DNA from: Confluentibacter sediminis
Lineage (GTDB): Bacteria; Bacteroidota; Bacteroidia; Flavobacteriales; Flavobacteriaceae
Assembly (NCBI RefSeq): GCF_003258355.1
Contig: NZ_QKPO01000012.1
Location: forward strand, 1 to 64,000
Direction: 5' to 3'
DNA length: 64,000 nt
Part shown: in pieces, positions 45,591-54,896 of the stretch
Numbering within the stretch: position 1 is the first letter of the stretch
How the letters are laid out: each line of letters begins with the position of its first letter
The notes under the pieces: model-generated
Databases searched by the model: none
The model's input: only the letters and a program-made list of their open reading frames with translations
Told to the model about the DNA's origin: nothing
Position numbers and translations under genes: made by a program

Positions 45591-47249
45591 TTATTTTGTC
45601 CAAAAGTCTAATTCTCTTTTTCTGTATTCGTTTAAATAAGTTTTCATCCATTTCAAATCTTTTGTAAGTCCTTTATACTTGTAATTTTTATTTACTTTAC
45701 TAGAGAATCGAAAATGATAGTGGTTATAGTTTGCAAGAATGTTAACGGCATATTCTTCAGCTAATTTTTTATCAGAAATAATATTTAAATTATCATCATT
45801 ACCTTTACTAGCCTTTGGCCCCATATTGTTAGAACCAGTTATAACAAATGGATTTTTACCAAATGGGTCAATTACAATTACTTTTGAGTGTATTCTAACA
45901 AGTCCAATTGTACTTTCATCTTCCCAACCGTCTTGCTCTTTTATTGCAGAAGGTAAAATGGTTTCCCAATCTGTTTTATATGTTTTGCCTTTATCAAATA
46001 TTTTAATAGGATGTTTTAAATCAACTAATTTATCACCTTTAGTTACAGGTTCTTGATTTAATATTCCTCGAATATATATATCTGGTTTTTGTTTGCTTAT
46101 TTCCAGTATTTTATTATACAATGTGTTTTTTGTACCAGGATTGAACATTAAGAACAAAATCCCTTCCTTAGCGTTATCCAATAAATCTCTAACACTTTGT
46201 AAATCTTTTTCATCTTTAAGTGGATTAAACCATGTATTTGTTTTTAAAGGCAACGTTCCCTTTTTAACAGAACTATTGTAGTCATATAATTTTTTAGTAT
46301 AATCACTTTTGGCTGATTTTAATTCCAGCCATTCATTATGGTATTCTTTTGCGAGTTTGTTGTCTTTAATAAGAATTCCATTGTTTACTTGCCCAAATAG
46401 ACCATTAGGTGTCCAGTTTAGGCTTCCAGTAAAAACTTCTTCAGGGGTAATGTTTCCATTTGAATTATTACAAACAACCATAAATTTATTATGTGATAAA
46501 TGTCCTGAACCCACTATTCTATCAAATAATTCAATTTGTGTAGTGCTTAATCTTTGTCTTGTTTGACTATTTTTATCAATTTTTTTATTGTTTGCAGCTC
46601 CGTTTGCTAATATCAAATGACAACGATCTCCAATCTTAATTAATTTTTCTATTAAATCCTCTTGGTCTAATTCAAAAAGTGCTAGAAAAACCTCTTTACT
46701 TTTGTCAATTATGACATCATCTAATAATTGAAATAAGTTTTTAGATAATTCACCTCCTAAGAAATTGCGTAACTTATTACTTTGATCTGAATGAACTATA
46801 TCCACAGGTCTTAAATTACTACCCAAATTATTTTTCCACTTTGAATAAAATTGGGAAGAAACTAATCCTACATTAAAATATGATTTAAAAATTTCTCCAG
46901 TACCAATTATAACGTCCTCTTTTAAGTATGGAATTTCTTTTGCTGAATGTTCTTTAACAATGTTGTTTTCTAAAACTATAGGTACAATTCTATAATTAAT
47001 TTTAGCTCCATTATAAACTTTAAAATCTGTCCAAACAAACCGCTGAATAGGATATTTATTAGATGGATACTTATATGGTTTGTTATTTTCAAGGTCATCT
47101 GCAAAACCAATTTGATTTTCGAGTAGCTCTTCTTGACCGTTTATTTTACGATACAAAGCAAATCCAATACAGTTTGGAATATATTCATTATAATTCCAAG
47201 CTATTAAAGCATAATCATTATTTGACTTAATTGATAAAATTGCTTTCAT
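45591..47249 (-). CDS. Phospholipase D-like protein with two HKD motifs
   Basis: A 552-residue protein with two PLD catalytic motifs: GHLSHNKFMVVCNNSNG then FTGSLNWTPNG (about residues 247-280), and LVRIHSKVIVIDPFGKNPF then ITGSNNMGP (about 455-485). Each has H-x-K followed by the G-S/T-N element, so the enzyme should be active as a phosphodiesterase on lipids or nucleic acids. The N-terminal 110 residues resemble a fibronectin-like beta-sandwich (NDYALIAWNYNEYIPNC, IQRFVWTDFKVYNGAKINYRI). No signal peptide is visible. Its start overlaps the stop of the upstream membrane-protein gene by four bases. Last gene of a five-gene operon. Confidence 0.8.
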   Translation of the reverse strand: MKAILSIKSNNDYALIAWNYNEYIPNCIGFALYRKINGQEELLENQIGFADDLENNKPYKYPSNKYPIQRFVWTDFKVYNGAKINYRIVPIVLENNIVKEHSAKEIPYLKEDVIIGTGEIFKSYFNVGLVSSQFYSKWKNNLGSNLRPVDIVHSDQSNKLRNFLGGELSKNLFQLLDDVIIDKSKEVFLALFELDQEDLIEKLIKIGDRCHLILANGAANNKKIDKNSQTRQRLSTTQIELFDRIVGSGHLSHNKFMVVCNNSNGNITPEEVFTGSLNWTPNGLFGQVNNGILIKDNKLAKEYHNEWLELKSAKSDYTKKLYDYNSSVKKGTLPLKTNTWFNPLKDEKDLQSVRDLLDNAKEGILFLMFNPGTKNTLYNKILEISKQKPDIYIRGILNQEPVTKGDKLVDLKHPIKIFDKGKTYKTDWETILPSAIKEQDGWEDESTIGLVRIHSKVIVIDPFGKNPFVITGSNNMGPKASKGNDDNLNIISDKKLAEEYAVNILANYNHYHFRFSSKVNKNYKYKGLTKDLKWMKTYLNEYRKRELDFWTK

Positions 47250-47893
47250 ATAGGTTGGCCAGCTTTAAGTTTCACAATATCATCCGTTAGTTTTTTTTCT
47301 TTTGCCATAAGTTCGTTATTAGCTTTTTGTAGTTCATCATTAGCTTTTTGAAGGTCATTTAAGGTTGGTTGCTTAGAGTCCTTTGCATCTTTAGGATCAT
47401 TTTCCCTTGATAATACATAGCCCGCTATTGCACCCAGTAAAGCTGCCAATGTTGACCCTGAAATTAATTGACCCTGTCCAATTATAGCAACAATACATAT
47501 ACCAGGAAACATTATAACTAATCCTATGTATTTAATTGATTGATAGCCGAAATGTTGTTTTTGAAGATATATATTGGTGAAAAATAAGATAATTAAAATT
47601 GCCATGACAATAAAAAAAGAAATACTTATAATTTTGACTGTACGATCATTTATATTCAACAATGGTGCTTTGGATTGGTCATTATTTTGTTTGGCTATTT
47701 TTTTTTCTAAATCATCAATTTTTTCTGTTAGTAAAGTAATCGAATCCTTTTCATTTTTACTTTTTTGTTCAATGGCTGGGTTGTCAGTGTTCGTATTATT
47801 CTTTTCTTGCGCGTAAATAGTGGTCAAACTAACTGTAAAAAAGAGCAACACATGGGTTATAATAAAACAATTTTTTTTGATTGATTTTTTCAT
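47246..47893 (-). CDS. Membrane protein with coiled coils
   Basis: A 215-residue protein. The signal peptide is MKKSIKKNCFIITHVLLFFT...IYAQ. A short coiled coil follows (LLTEKIDDLEKKIAKQN), then two to three membrane helices (VKIISISFFIVMAILIILFF, IGLVIMFPGICIVAIIG, STLAALLGAIAGYVLS) and a C-terminal coiled coil (LNDLQKANDELQKANNEL). The C-terminal coiled coil probably faces the cytoplasm. It is coupled to the PLD gene by a four-base overlap, so it may anchor or deliver the PLD protein at the inner membrane. No named family recognised. Confidence 0.55.
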   Translation of the reverse strand: MKKSIKKNCFIITHVLLFFTVSLTTIYAQEKNNTNTDNPAIEQKSKNEKDSITLLTEKIDDLEKKIAKQNNDQSKAPLLNINDRTVKIISISFFIVMAILIILFFTNIYLQKQHFGYQSIKYIGLVIMFPGICIVAIIGQGQLISGSTLAALLGAIAGYVLSRENDPKDAKDSKQPTLNDLQKANDELQKANNELMAKEKKLTDDIVKLKAGQPI

Positions 47894-47940
47894 AATGTTT
47901 CGTTTAAAATTAGATTCGATCTAGTTATTTTTTTTGATTT

Positions 47941-48678
47941 TTAGTTTATTGTAAGATTTATTTGTTTTTCTATTATTTCCTGTAAATCATTGAATGCTGT
48001 TACCTTGATAACTACTGGTTTTGAAGTATCAATATCATTAGTATCAGTATGGAAATTAACAGTTATTAAACCCTCGTGGTTAGTATATGCATTATTTAAG
48101 TTTGTGAATCTACCAACTTCTACATTCACTCCATTAATAATTTGATAAGCTGTAAAATTAGCTGCTGTTTCTTCACTAACATCGCCGTCACTTCTTGATA
48201 AAAATGTATTTAAAATTATTGTGGCAGGAATTGATACATTAATAGTTGAAGGCTCAATAATTAAAATGTCAGGATAAGCACGATTTGTTTCTAAAGCTGC
48301 TTCAGAAAAGTATTCTTTACCATTAAAGCTAACCTTGCAATTGAAAAATAGACGCTCTACTTTATTTGGTACTTTAACGATTATTGATGCAGTACCATTT
48401 TCATTTATTGGTCTTGTAGCTGTTGCTCCTGCAATTCCAAGAAATTTCCCATCTGATTTGTTAAATTCTATGTTCTGAATAGAATTATCTGCATTAGGTG
48501 AGATTTTTGCTGTTAGGACAATCAAAGTTTCTCCATTAGCAAGAGCTGAGTCAGTACTTTGACCTGAATCATCTTGAACCTCTAGAATTATTATATCACC
48601 AGTATAATTGTCGTCATCATTATTGCAAGAAAAAAACGAGATAAATATGTATACGATTATTAAATAATTATGTCTCAT
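47941..48678 (-). CDS. Lipoprotein with Ig-like domains
   Basis: A 245-residue protein with a lipoprotein signal (MRHNYLIIVYIFISFFSC followed by NNDDDN), which predicts lipid attachment and outer-membrane export in this phylum. The remainder looks like two beta-sandwich Ig/invasin-like domains (TLIVLTAKISPNADNSIQN, NGTASIIVKVPNKVERLFF, then NVSIPATIILNTFLSRSDG, EGLITVNFHTDTNDID). Third gene of the PLD operon; six bases separate it from the 145-residue gene upstream. It could be a surface or periplasmic structural component. Confidence 0.6.
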   Translation of the reverse strand: MRHNYLIIVYIFISFFSCNNDDDNYTGDIIILEVQDDSGQSTDSALANGETLIVLTAKISPNADNSIQNIEFNKSDGKFLGIAGATATRPINENGTASIIVKVPNKVERLFFNCKVSFNGKEYFSEAALETNRAYPDILIIEPSTINVSIPATIILNTFLSRSDGDVSEETAANFTAYQIINGVNVEVGRFTNLNNAYTNHEGLITVNFHTDTNDIDTSKPVVIKVTAFNDLQEIIEKQINLTIN

Positions 48679-48684
48679 TAGAAA

Positions 48685-49122
48685 TTATATAAACTTTTGA
48701 ATGTTTTTAATTGAGATTACTGGTTTCCACCAATATTTGCCTTTATCACTATTTTCGGGGTATCTATCTCCAAATTTATCGTCTTTTACACTAACATCTA
48801 ATACTACATTAATCTCAGGAGCATCAGAGGGATTGTTAAATTTGATTTTCGTAACAAACTCTTCTGTAAAATCTGTTGTTTTGTTATTGAAATTTTTTAC
48901 TAATTCATTTTCACCATTCTCAAACTTAAAAATATTTGGATGTCTTAATTCACATTTCAATGCCCCACCAACTGGATTAGGTTCGTTTGGATCCATCTTC
49001 ACCATAACTTTGATTAAAATATTTTCTATTGAAACTTTTTGACCTGAATTATCTATTCCAAATTCCAATACATTATTAACAGGACTATACGATATACGAT
49101 TAAAAGTTAAATCTGCTGACAT
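48685..49122 (-). CDS. Hypothetical beta-rich protein (145 aa)
   Basis: A 145-residue protein without a signal peptide, starting MSADLTFNRISYSPVNNVLE. Predicted strands (VSIENILIKVMVKMDPNEP, APEINVVLDVSVKDD, WWKPVISIKNIQKFI) suggest a beta-sandwich. No family recognised. It lies three bases after the 548-residue gene and six bases before the lipoprotein gene, so it is clearly part of the PLD operon. Confidence 0.5.
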   Translation of the reverse strand: MSADLTFNRISYSPVNNVLEFGIDNSGQKVSIENILIKVMVKMDPNEPNPVGGALKCELRHPNIFKFENGENELVKNFNNKTTDFTEEFVTKIKFNNPSDAPEINVVLDVSVKDDKFGDRYPENSDKGKYWWKPVISIKNIQKFI

Positions 49123-49125
49123 ATT

Positions 49126-50772
49126 CTATTGAGTTATATTTAATATTTTACCAACACTTCCCATTGCTTTGATTACATCTATATCAGCTGAAAAAGAAAC
49201 AGTGGGAGATATTTTTAATGATTTATCTGTAATTAGAGGGTTTGGATCTGTTTTATAATACATGAGCCCACCAAAATTTAATCTGAATGTTCTATTTAAT
49301 CTCCAACCAACACCAGTTAAAAGACTATTCTTACCAAATAAAGGTTCGAAGTCATCTGGTTTATCTGTAAGAAGCTGAGCAATCCCTATATATACACTAA
49401 ATCTTTTGAAAAACTCATCCCAACCCTCTAAATCAGAAAATAAAGCCTCTCTATTTACAGGCCGGAAATAAATATTTGTACCCTCATAAATGAAAAAACT
49501 TTGTGGAGAAAAAGCATAAACTATTCCTAAATCTATTCCTATATAGGCATTCTTTTGAGATGTCAAGTCCATCATTATTGACTCCTCAAGAGTAATGTTA
49601 TCTAGTACATAGGCTTCATCTAGTGCATCTGGAATTAAGTTTGATAGTTCCCTAATTTTTAATTTACGATTATCTATTTCATTGAGCTTTATTATTATTT
49701 CTTCAAAGCTATCTCTAATATTTTCAAGAATCATAATTGAACCTTCATCAAATATTACTTTATTATTATTATTATCAGTTGTATTATTAGAAATAATTTT
49801 GTCAAAAAAAGATTTTAAAAGTATTATAGAGTTTTTATCTAACTGATTACTTGGAGTAAGACTTGCTCCTGTAATCTTTTGGTTTTTGTTTAATATAGCA
49901 TTGAGATTATATTTATAGTCATCAAAAAAGAAAGTCCCCAATTGCTCCACTGTCAATGTGGAATTATTTTCTACCGTGGAATTAATAACGCTATTTAATT
50001 TAGATGTTAATTTAGGGGATGGCTTAATGTCTCCATTACATATTTTAAAAATCTGTACTATAACATTTTTATCTTTATTAATTTCTTCAAATATTCTATT
50101 TTTTCTATCTGAAATATTTGGTTCTAACCTATCATTTATGTCTTTTGACAAACCTTCTAAACGGTCTATTGCTGGATATAAATATGTTTTATAAAGTGGG
50201 AAATCTATATTTAGTAACGTCCCATTTGAATTATAGATACTTTCTGCTTTAGCATATTTGCGTAACAACGCTATTATTTTTCTTTTAAAAACATCTATGT
50301 CTGAAGTTTTAGTATTTTGAGAATTTGAAAATCTATCTTTTATCAAATTCACAGTTTCATTTTTTAGGTTTGATTTTTCTTCTGGTTTTAATTCAACTTT
50401 TTTGTAAGCCAAAAACTGAAAAGTATAAGGTAAATTTGGGTGAAGAGGTTCAATAGATTCAGGAAAAACAGCCACCCCAGTAGTTTTTTTAATGCGTAAA
50501 GGAAACTCTCTACCAGTCATATAATGCCAATCTTTTCTATTGCCCGCTTTAATTGAGTAACAAAAATAGATTGAGTCATAAACTGTTTTAAAACTTTCAA
50601 ATTTGAAACGTTGGTCAAAAGGTAAAACTGTTGTAGTTTCTTCAGCATCAATATCTATTTTGATATGTGGAAGCTTTTTTGTTTGTGTAGATTCCCCTTC
50701 ATTTTGGGCATTAGTTTTTTGAATTAGAACAAAAAGCAACAAGAAAATAATATATAGTTGTTGGAACTTCAT
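49126..50772 (-). CDS. Exported protein with helical core and C-terminal barrel-like region
   Basis: A 548-residue protein, first of the PLD operon. The signal peptide is MKFQQLYIIFLLLFVLIQKTNAQ. Residues about 40-140 are beta-rich (FKTVYDSIYFCYSIKAG). Residues 140-400 are helical and Asn-rich. The last 130 residues (AYIGIDLGIVYAFSPQSFF, RFSVYIGIAQLL, LTGVGWRLNRTFRLNFGGLMYY, SPTVSFSADIDVI) alternate like outer-membrane strands. Function unknown. A stretch of about 180 bases separates it from the next upstream gene. Confidence 0.55.
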   Translation of the reverse strand: MKFQQLYIIFLLLFVLIQKTNAQNEGESTQTKKLPHIKIDIDAEETTTVLPFDQRFKFESFKTVYDSIYFCYSIKAGNRKDWHYMTGREFPLRIKKTTGVAVFPESIEPLHPNLPYTFQFLAYKKVELKPEEKSNLKNETVNLIKDRFSNSQNTKTSDIDVFKRKIIALLRKYAKAESIYNSNGTLLNIDFPLYKTYLYPAIDRLEGLSKDINDRLEPNISDRKNRIFEEINKDKNVIVQIFKICNGDIKPSPKLTSKLNSVINSTVENNSTLTVEQLGTFFFDDYKYNLNAILNKNQKITGASLTPSNQLDKNSIILLKSFFDKIISNNTTDNNNNKVIFDEGSIMILENIRDSFEEIIIKLNEIDNRKLKIRELSNLIPDALDEAYVLDNITLEESIMMDLTSQKNAYIGIDLGIVYAFSPQSFFIYEGTNIYFRPVNREALFSDLEGWDEFFKRFSVYIGIAQLLTDKPDDFEPLFGKNSLLTGVGWRLNRTFRLNFGGLMYYKTDPNPLITDKSLKISPTVSFSADIDVIKAMGSVGKILNITQ

Positions 50773-50951
50773 AACATATTACTGATGTTTTTAATATATA
50801 TAAACAGTTAACATATAGATCAATACCCAGTAACAAGGATATCTATATTTAATAATTTGCTATTAATATTTATAAGGAGAGAAGAGCTTTCATTGCTCCG
50901 TTGATTAAAAGTAGGAAAAATTATTTAATAAAAAAATTAATTATTAAATGG

Positions 50952-51344
50952 CTAATCAATCCACTTAATAATATCTGTAATATTACCTAGTGTATCAATA
51001 GAAACAATAACCTCTTTTCTTAGAGTGCCACCGAAAGCATTTTTTGCAGTAAATTTTTGAGTAACTGTTATAGTTGAATCATGATCCACATAATAAACTT
51101 CGATATTTCCCATGCTGCTAGGATCATTCAAGTGCCTTTTAACTAACTGAATGAGTTTTATATTGACAGCATTCATACCATTTCCATAAAGTAATTCGTT
51201 AATTTTTTTATCTCTAATTTCCTGTTTGGTTAATGATTCTTCGTTTTCACAGGTTATAGCTGCAATAGAAACAATTATAACTAATAAGAAAATGAGTGCT
51301 AAACAGCCTTTTTTAACATCTTTTGGATTAGATTTATTTTTCAT
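50952..51344 (-). CDS. Membrane-anchored hypothetical protein (130 aa)
   Basis: A 130-residue protein with a basic N-terminus and one hydrophobic segment (GCLALIFLLVIIVSIAAITC), either a membrane anchor or a lipoprotein signal with Cys at its end. The C-terminal domain has LVKRHLNDPSSMGNIEVYY and FTAKNAFGGTLRKEVIVSID, a pattern shared with small periplasmic proteins of phages and mobile elements. It is divergent from the XRE regulator gene, with a strong palindrome in the shared promoter region, so it is a likely target of that regulator. Confidence 0.55.
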   Translation of the reverse strand: MKNKSNPKDVKKGCLALIFLLVIIVSIAAITCENEESLTKQEIRDKKINELLYGNGMNAVNIKLIQLVKRHLNDPSSMGNIEVYYVDHDSTITVTQKFTAKNAFGGTLRKEVIVSIDTLGNITDIIKWID

Positions 51345-51382
51345 GATATATCTTTTTATATTTTAGCAAATATATAAAAAGG

Positions 51383-51432
51383 TGCAAACAACCTGTTGTT
51401 TGCAATTCGTTGAATAAACCTAATTGTTTGCA
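51383..51432. promoter_or_regulatory. Palindromic operator between divergent genes
   Basis: TGCAAACAAC-CT-GTTGTTTGCA (51383-51404) is a perfect 10-bp inverted repeat. A further half-site TTGTTTGCA lies at 51424-51432, just before the XRE start at 51443. The arrangement fits autoregulation by that HTH protein and control of the divergent gene at 51344. Confidence 0.6.
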
Positions 51433-51442
51433 TTTTTGATAT

Positions 51443-51685
51443 ATGTCAAAACGTGAACGAAAAAAGGAAATACCTGAGTTCTGTGTGAATTTAGGAAAGC
51501 GAATAAGAACTTTAAGAGCAGATAAAGATTTAAGTATTGAAGAAATCGCTTTTAAAGCTGGTATTGATGCTCAAAATTTAAGGAAATATGAATTGGGAAA
51601 ACAAGAAATGAAGGTTTCTATGCTTAAAAGAATAGCTGAAGCTTTTGGAATAACTACTTCAGAGCTTTTATCTTTTGATAAGTAG
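51443..51685 (+). CDS. XRE-family helix-turn-helix regulator
   Basis: An 80-residue Cro/C1-type HTH protein. NLGKRIRTLRADKDLSIEEIA, then AGIDAQNLRKYELGKQE and SMLKRIAEAFGITTSELLSF cover the whole domain. A perfect palindrome with a third half-site lies upstream. It is convergent with the HNH gene, whose stop is only 22 bases away. It may control the divergent membrane-protein gene and possibly the PLD operon beyond it. Confidence 0.8.
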   Translation: MSKRERKKEIPEFCVNLGKRIRTLRADKDLSIEEIAFKAGIDAQNLRKYELGKQEMKVSMLKRIAEAFGITTSELLSFDK

Positions 51686-51707
51686 CACAATCGCAAGCAG
51701 TTTTTTA

Positions 51708-52775
51708 TTATAAATTCAGGATTCCAATTTCATCTATTTGCTTAACTATATCTAAATACATTTTGCCTGCTCTTTTACGTAAAATTTCATTTTCAGTTTT
51801 TGGAACATTTTGAAGCAACGCTTCCTCCCAATCTAATCCGAATTCCTTATTGTAATACCCACCTTTCGTTCTATAATTTTGATACATTTTAATTAGATTC
51901 AATACTGCACCCTTATGAATTATATTATATCTTGATTCAAGCTTTAAGTCAGTAGATGACAAATCATTTTTATTTCCTAATTGCTTAATCTCAATGGAGG
52001 GTCTTTCGCCTAGGGCTAAAGGATAGGGATTGACAAAAAACTTATATATATCATTAAAAGATTCAAAATAAGGGTTTACATGCGTGGATATGCAAAAATC
52101 TTTGTCTCGTTTTTCTGTTGCATTGCAAGCTCCACAACTAGGTATCAAATTGTAAAATGAAAGAGCAAAAAATGGTATCCTCGATTTAGGAAAAAAATGG
52201 TCAAGTTCTAAATATGCTCTTGATATGGTGTTTTCATCCTTTTCATCTGATATATCTACTATATTTATAGGATTGTCATTGCAATAAGGGCAAGTTACGT
52301 TTTCAAAACCTGCTTCATGAAGTAGTTCTACACAAAAAGAACTCTTCCGAAAATTATTATAATTAAAAAGGCTACTAATTAATTTCTCTCCAAATGGGGT
52401 ATGACTAACAGTATCTCCATTGACATAGAATAATTCGTTAAAATTAATTAGTCCTAGAATTTCATTTCGTAATACGAATAATTCATCAGGTTTAGAGATA
52501 ACACAAGCTTTCAACTTATGGTAATTTTTATTTTTGAGATAAATTAAAACATCTTTCTGTCTTTTTAGAATCTCATTATTATTTAAGCTAATGTTTTCCA
52601 AAAAATCTTGTGTTTCAGCCTCCAATATTAAATTATCCAATTTTTTTATTAATGAGCTAAGACGATATTCATTGCCTTGTTTTTTTTGATTTAAGAAACC
52701 CCATAATTTTAAAGCTAACGAATCAAGATATACATCTGCATCAACTCTATTTAGATGTTGATGAATTTTAATCAT
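51708..52775 (-). CDS. HNH endonuclease, Septu PtuB-like
   Basis: A 355-residue protein with an HNH nuclease fold in its middle: FENVTCPYCNDNPINI (CxxC), then YLELDHFFPKSRIPFFAL with the catalytic Asp-His, LSFYNLIPSCGACNATEKRD with Asn and the second Cys pair, and KDF. The N-terminal 150 residues are helical. Its start overlaps the end of the upstream ATPase gene by eight bases. An SMC-like ATPase followed by an HNH nuclease is the layout of the Septu anti-phage system (PtuA-PtuB) and its retron-associated variants. It would cut phage or host nucleic acid when released by the ATPase. The defence role is inferred from the pairing. Confidence 0.7.
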   Translation of the reverse strand: MIKIHQHLNRVDADVYLDSLALKLWGFLNQKKQGNEYRLSSLIKKLDNLILEAETQDFLENISLNNNEILKRQKDVLIYLKNKNYHKLKACVISKPDELFVLRNEILGLINFNELFYVNGDTVSHTPFGEKLISSLFNYNNFRKSSFCVELLHEAGFENVTCPYCNDNPINIVDISDEKDENTISRAYLELDHFFPKSRIPFFALSFYNLIPSCGACNATEKRDKDFCISTHVNPYFESFNDIYKFFVNPYPLALGERPSIEIKQLGNKNDLSSTDLKLESRYNIIHKGAVLNLIKMYQNYRTKGGYYNKEFGLDWEEALLQNVPKTENEILRKRAGKMYLDIVKQIDEIGILNL

Positions 52776-54453
52776 TGTTTCTTCGCTTTTTTAAATGGAA
52801 TCTAATTACATCGTCACCTATAAGCTCAATTAGTTTGTCAATATCATCATTATCAATAGAAAGACTGTTTTTATCTAATGCCTCAATTGTTTGTTTTATT
52901 TTTTTTGTGGAAAAGACACTTTTTTTTTGATTGCCCAGAAAGAATGGGGATTCATATAAATCATAAATATTACCTGCAAAAGTTTCTTTTTCTAAAGAAA
53001 CTCCGTCCATAGTACATGATTCAAAGTTTTTATCTAAAATAGTAAGGCATTGCTTTGGAATATCAGAAAGTAAAAAAGGAGAGTGAGAAGTTAGAATTAA
53101 TTGAATATTGCCATCATAAATATCAGGTAGGACATTTAATAATTTGCTAAAAAATTCAATTTGCCATTTTGGGTGCAGGTACAAATCACCTTCATCAATG
53201 CATAATAAAAGGTTATTCCTTTTTATTCTTCTAACTTCTTCATATATCAATGAAAACAAGTTTAAATAAGCTTTATGTCCCGAACTAATTCCTAACCAAT
53301 CAACATTAAAATACATACTGTTATCAAGAATTGCAAGAGACCTTAAAACTTTATCAGCTCTTTCGTCAAAGTTAAAACTGAAAAGTTCAGTTATTTTCCC
53401 CCTTTGACCTTCAGTTTCAAATCTAATATCTAAATTAAAGATTTCATTCTTAAGAATATGCAGTACCTCGAGTTGATTTTTAAATCTTTTGCTTTCATTC
53501 TTCTTTGTTATGTCTTGAAGAAAGCTAAAATTGTCTGTTAAAGAATCTAAACAAATTAACATGTTTTGTGCTATATCGTTAGTGCTTCTTATATCATAAT
53601 CATACAGGTTATTTAGAAATTCTCCGACAATCTTAGACGTATCAATGTCTTTGTTGAAATTAATATGGCTTAAATTTGAGATAGTTTCTTTTAAAAATGC
53701 AAAAATTATTAAATAGTAAAGTCTGGATTGTTCTACTAGACCTCGTAAACGTTTTCTGAAATCAGATTCAAATTGTTGAAATTTTTGCTCATTTTGGCCA
53801 AAAACATCTCTTCTTTGAGAAGAATTAAACCTTCTTGCCCAGACATTAGAACTTATTAAAATTCTTTCAGGTGGAGCGACTTCCAACAATGAATAGAAAC
53901 CAGAAGTGATAAAATTTAATTGATATTCAAAATCAGTTTTCCTTCCTCTGCTAATATAATAGGACCGTTTGGGAAGTCTTGTATTACTAGAAATATCTGA
54001 CACTTGTGTGCTGAAGTTATTGATTCTTTGGTCATATACATTTGAAAAATAAATAATCTTTAACGGGTCTATAGAACCGTCATATTCTTCAAACTCGATA
54101 ATTCCATTTACTTCATTAACGGAATTTAGAAAATTATGATAACACTTAAATTTTCCTTTAACTTCTGCAACTATTAAAAAATCTTGACTAATAGTTGTAT
54201 TACCTTCTTTTAGTATTTTGCAGATTAGTTCAAGAGCATTACTCTTTCCCGAACCATTTTTTCCAATCAATGCAGTAACTTCTGTTATAGATTTTCCGAA
54301 AAAGTCTTTTGGTAGAGGTGAGACCTTATCAAAAGTTAGTTTATTTATTATACTATCATAATAGAACTTATGAGTACTTGATAAATTAATACCTGCATTA
54401 TTAAAATTTCTAAAACTTCTAACCCAAATGAAACAGACTTTTAATTTATCCAT
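52768..54453 (-). CDS. AAA ATPase, Septu PtuA-like
   Basis: A 561-residue SMC/ABC-like ATPase. Walker A is VTALIGKNGSGKSNALELI (about residues 55-73). The signature region is WLGISSGHKAYLNLFSLIYE. Walker B is NLLLCIDEGDLYLHPKW with the catalytic Glu, and the H-loop is LILTSHSPFLLSD. The middle (about 130-370) is helical, too short for an SMC coiled coil, as in PtuA, OLD and AAA15/21 proteins. It overlaps the HNH gene by eight bases. A terminator separates it from the ubiquitin-type genes upstream, so it may have its own promoter in the gap 54454-54490. Confidence 0.75.
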   Translation of the reverse strand: MDKLKVCFIWVRSFRNFNNAGINLSSTHKFYYDSIINKLTFDKVSPLPKDFFGKSITEVTALIGKNGSGKSNALELICKILKEGNTTISQDFLIVAEVKGKFKCYHNFLNSVNEVNGIIEFEEYDGSIDPLKIIYFSNVYDQRINNFSTQVSDISSNTRLPKRSYYISRGRKTDFEYQLNFITSGFYSLLEVAPPERILISSNVWARRFNSSQRRDVFGQNEQKFQQFESDFRKRLRGLVEQSRLYYLIIFAFLKETISNLSHINFNKDIDTSKIVGEFLNNLYDYDIRSTNDIAQNMLICLDSLTDNFSFLQDITKKNESKRFKNQLEVLHILKNEIFNLDIRFETEGQRGKITELFSFNFDERADKVLRSLAILDNSMYFNVDWLGISSGHKAYLNLFSLIYEEVRRIKRNNLLLCIDEGDLYLHPKWQIEFFSKLLNVLPDIYDGNIQLILTSHSPFLLSDIPKQCLTILDKNFESCTMDGVSLEKETFAGNIYDLYESPFFLGNQKKSVFSTKKIKQTIEALDKNSLSIDNDDIDKLIELIGDDVIRFHLKKRRNND

Positions 54454-54490
54454 TAAATAATTTTAATTAAGACAATATGTTGTAAACTTA

Positions 54491-54524
54491 ATAAAAAAGC
54501 AGAAGAAATATATTCTTCTGCTTT
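54491..54524 (-). terminator. Intrinsic terminator between DUF6527 and the ATPase gene
   Basis: AAAGCAGAAGAA (54496-54507) and TTCTTCTGCTTT (54513-54524) form a perfect 12-bp stem with a 5-base loop. On the minus strand the stem is followed by TTTTTTAT. It ends or attenuates the ubiquitin-type operon before the Septu-like pair. Confidence 0.75.
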
Positions 54525-54548
54525 AATCACATTTATAAAATTATTTAT

Positions 54549-54896
54549 TTAAGCCCAAATAATTTTTCTGTTTCTTAGCCAAAAATGACTTTTACAATTT
54601 TTAGTTCTCCAAATTGAAGGTGAAATTGAAAAATCAGACTTCTTGATTTTTAGCGTCCAACATGGTTTTGCATCATCCATAAGATTAAGCATTATTTTCT
54701 CCTTACAACCGCAAGGGCATATTAGTAAAGCATACCAGTAATCTTTTAAAATCTTATTACCCTCAACATAAAGTGTTTTTTCATTTGGATTTTCAGGTAA
54801 TTCTGGAACTATTATTAACTTATAATGCCTAATTAAACTTATTTTTTTTAATTTAAAAAGGCTAAAAAACCAATTAAATAACCTTGTCAGAAACAT
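54549..54896 (-). CDS. DUF6527 zinc-binding protein
   Basis: A 115-residue protein. The core has ICPCGCKEKIMLNLM, PCWTLKIKK, SPSIWRTKNC and KSHFWLRNRKIIWA, which fit the DUF6527 family, with a CPCGC cluster and a C-terminal C..HFW that should bind zinc. Members occur with bacterial ubiquitin-like, E2 and E1-JAB genes. A role in choosing targets or assisting transfer, by analogy with RING-type E3s, has been considered but I cannot confirm it. The start overlaps the end of the JAB-E1 gene by 23 bases. The N-terminus (MFLTRLFNWFFSLFKL) is hydrophobic and could be an amphipathic membrane-binding helix. Confidence 0.75.
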   Translation of the reverse strand: MFLTRLFNWFFSLFKLKKISLIRHYKLIIVPELPENPNEKTLYVEGNKILKDYWYALLICPCGCKEKIMLNLMDDAKPCWTLKIKKSDFSISPSIWRTKNCKSHFWLRNRKIIWA

